From Desulfovibrionales bacterium (GTDB lineage: Bacteria; Desulfobacterota; Desulfovibrionia; Desulfovibrionales; Desulfovibrionaceae), in contig JASGMV010000036.1 in NCBI GenBank assembly GCA_030156255.1, positions 1 through 40,629 on the forward strand: 40,629 nucleotides of DNA. Direction: 5' to 3'. Of this stretch, positions 40,479-40,629 are shown piece after piece. How positions within the stretch are numbered: position 1 is the stretch's first letter; the number at the start of each line of letters is the position of its first letter. The position numbers were made by a program, and so were the translations under genes. The notes under the pieces are model-generated. The model did no database searches, was not told the DNA's origin, and saw only the letters and a program-made list of their open reading frames with translations.

Positions 40479-40629
40479 CCGGGGGAGAAACTTTTTGAAA
40501 AAAGTTTCTCTCCGGCCCCTCTCTTCAAAAACTTCTGTTTCGAATCCAGTGCAAAGCGCCATGCTTTGCACTGGATTCGAAATAATAAAAGTTTTGAGGA
40601 AAGGGGATGGGGGGTCCGGGGGGAAGGGG
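40479..40629. repeat. Nested inverted repeats of the dispersed AAAGTTTCTC family
   Basis: A GAGAAACTTTTT/AAAAAAGTTTCTC pair (40485-40509) is followed by CTTCAAAAACTT and then a perfect 20-bp hairpin (40538-40557 with 40563-40582, loop GCCAT). Beyond it AAAAGTTTTGAGG and a GGGGTCCGGG stretch mirror the left side. Two copies of the family thus face each other around a strong stem; the element runs past the window. Confidence 0.82.

Larger units (their letters stand above)
40297..40629. other. Intergenic end region with promoter and nested repeats
   Basis: No gene is supported in this stretch. It holds a candidate promoter for the 152-aa gene (40440-40468) and a dense block of inverted repeats from 40479 to the window end. 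Confidence 0.6.

Noticed and set aside
1-40629. CRISPR array, prophage, transposase or defence island
   Set aside because: No regularly spaced repeats, integrase, transposase, phage structural or nuclease-ATPase defence genes are present. The repeats seen are intergenic palindromes.

Overview
This 40.6-kb stretch is high-GC chromosomal DNA, most likely from a Desulfovibrio-like member of the Desulfobacterota. The assignment rests on gene content: many PAS-domain sensors, a dCache-type chemoreceptor, a rhodanese/rubrerythrin-type fusion, an NtrY-like kinase paired with a DUF4390 protein, and small Cys-rich proteins. It is supported by dispersed intergenic repeats of the form 'AAAGTTTCTCCCCCGGACC' that I associate with that group. 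It is an inference from reading, not a database match. I see no rRNA, tRNA, CRISPR array, phage or transposase gene.

Layout. (1) 97-8547 is mostly housekeeping. A minus-strand operon runs fabD, argS, a SPOR-domain membrane protein and a DUF4422 glycosyltransferase-like gene. rsmG diverges from it. A second minus-strand operon holds a metallophosphoesterase, rlmH and a 73-aa protein. The folate salvage ligase and pgeF follow on the plus strand. (2) 8622-10613 is a metal/metalloid-type module: an ArsR-family repressor with its own promoter and a palindromic operator, a UPF0718-type permease and a 76-aa CxxC thioredoxin. (3) 10657-15819 holds a soluble Ser/Thr kinase fused to a DUF1566-like domain, a Mth938-like protein, a U32-peptidase-like Fe-S candidate, an exported protein, a 125-bp imperfect palindrome and an HD-GYP c-di-GMP phosphodiesterase.

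(4) 16139-26181 is a signalling cluster: an XRE-PAS regulator with a palindromic operator, a multi-PAS soluble histidine kinase, a double-Cache methyl-accepting chemotaxis protein, a thioredoxin-fold/STAS fusion and a PAS-containing sigma-54 activator. (5) 26294-28475 holds an AraC regulator with an EamA exporter, then a Fur-box-controlled 88-aa protein with its own terminator. (6) 28495-32921 holds a rhodanese-ferritin fusion preceded by a likely remnant of an FAD oxidoreductase. Next comes a decayed YnjBCD-type ABC transporter: ATPase tail, intact binding protein, and a permease reduced to its two ends. An EAL-HDOD protein follows. (7) 33055-40629 holds a DHA2 exporter, a half-size TauE/SafE protein, DUF4390 plus an NtrY-like kinase, a DEDD 3'-5' exonuclease, two proteins of unknown function, and a terminal block of nested inverted repeats.

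No complete novel defence or mobile system is visible. The observations most worth following are the decayed ABC transporter around an intact binding protein, the thioredoxin-fold/STAS fusion beside the chemoreceptor, the Cys-rich PAS domains in two separate regulators, the clean ArsR operator/promoter, and the intergenic palindromic repeats.
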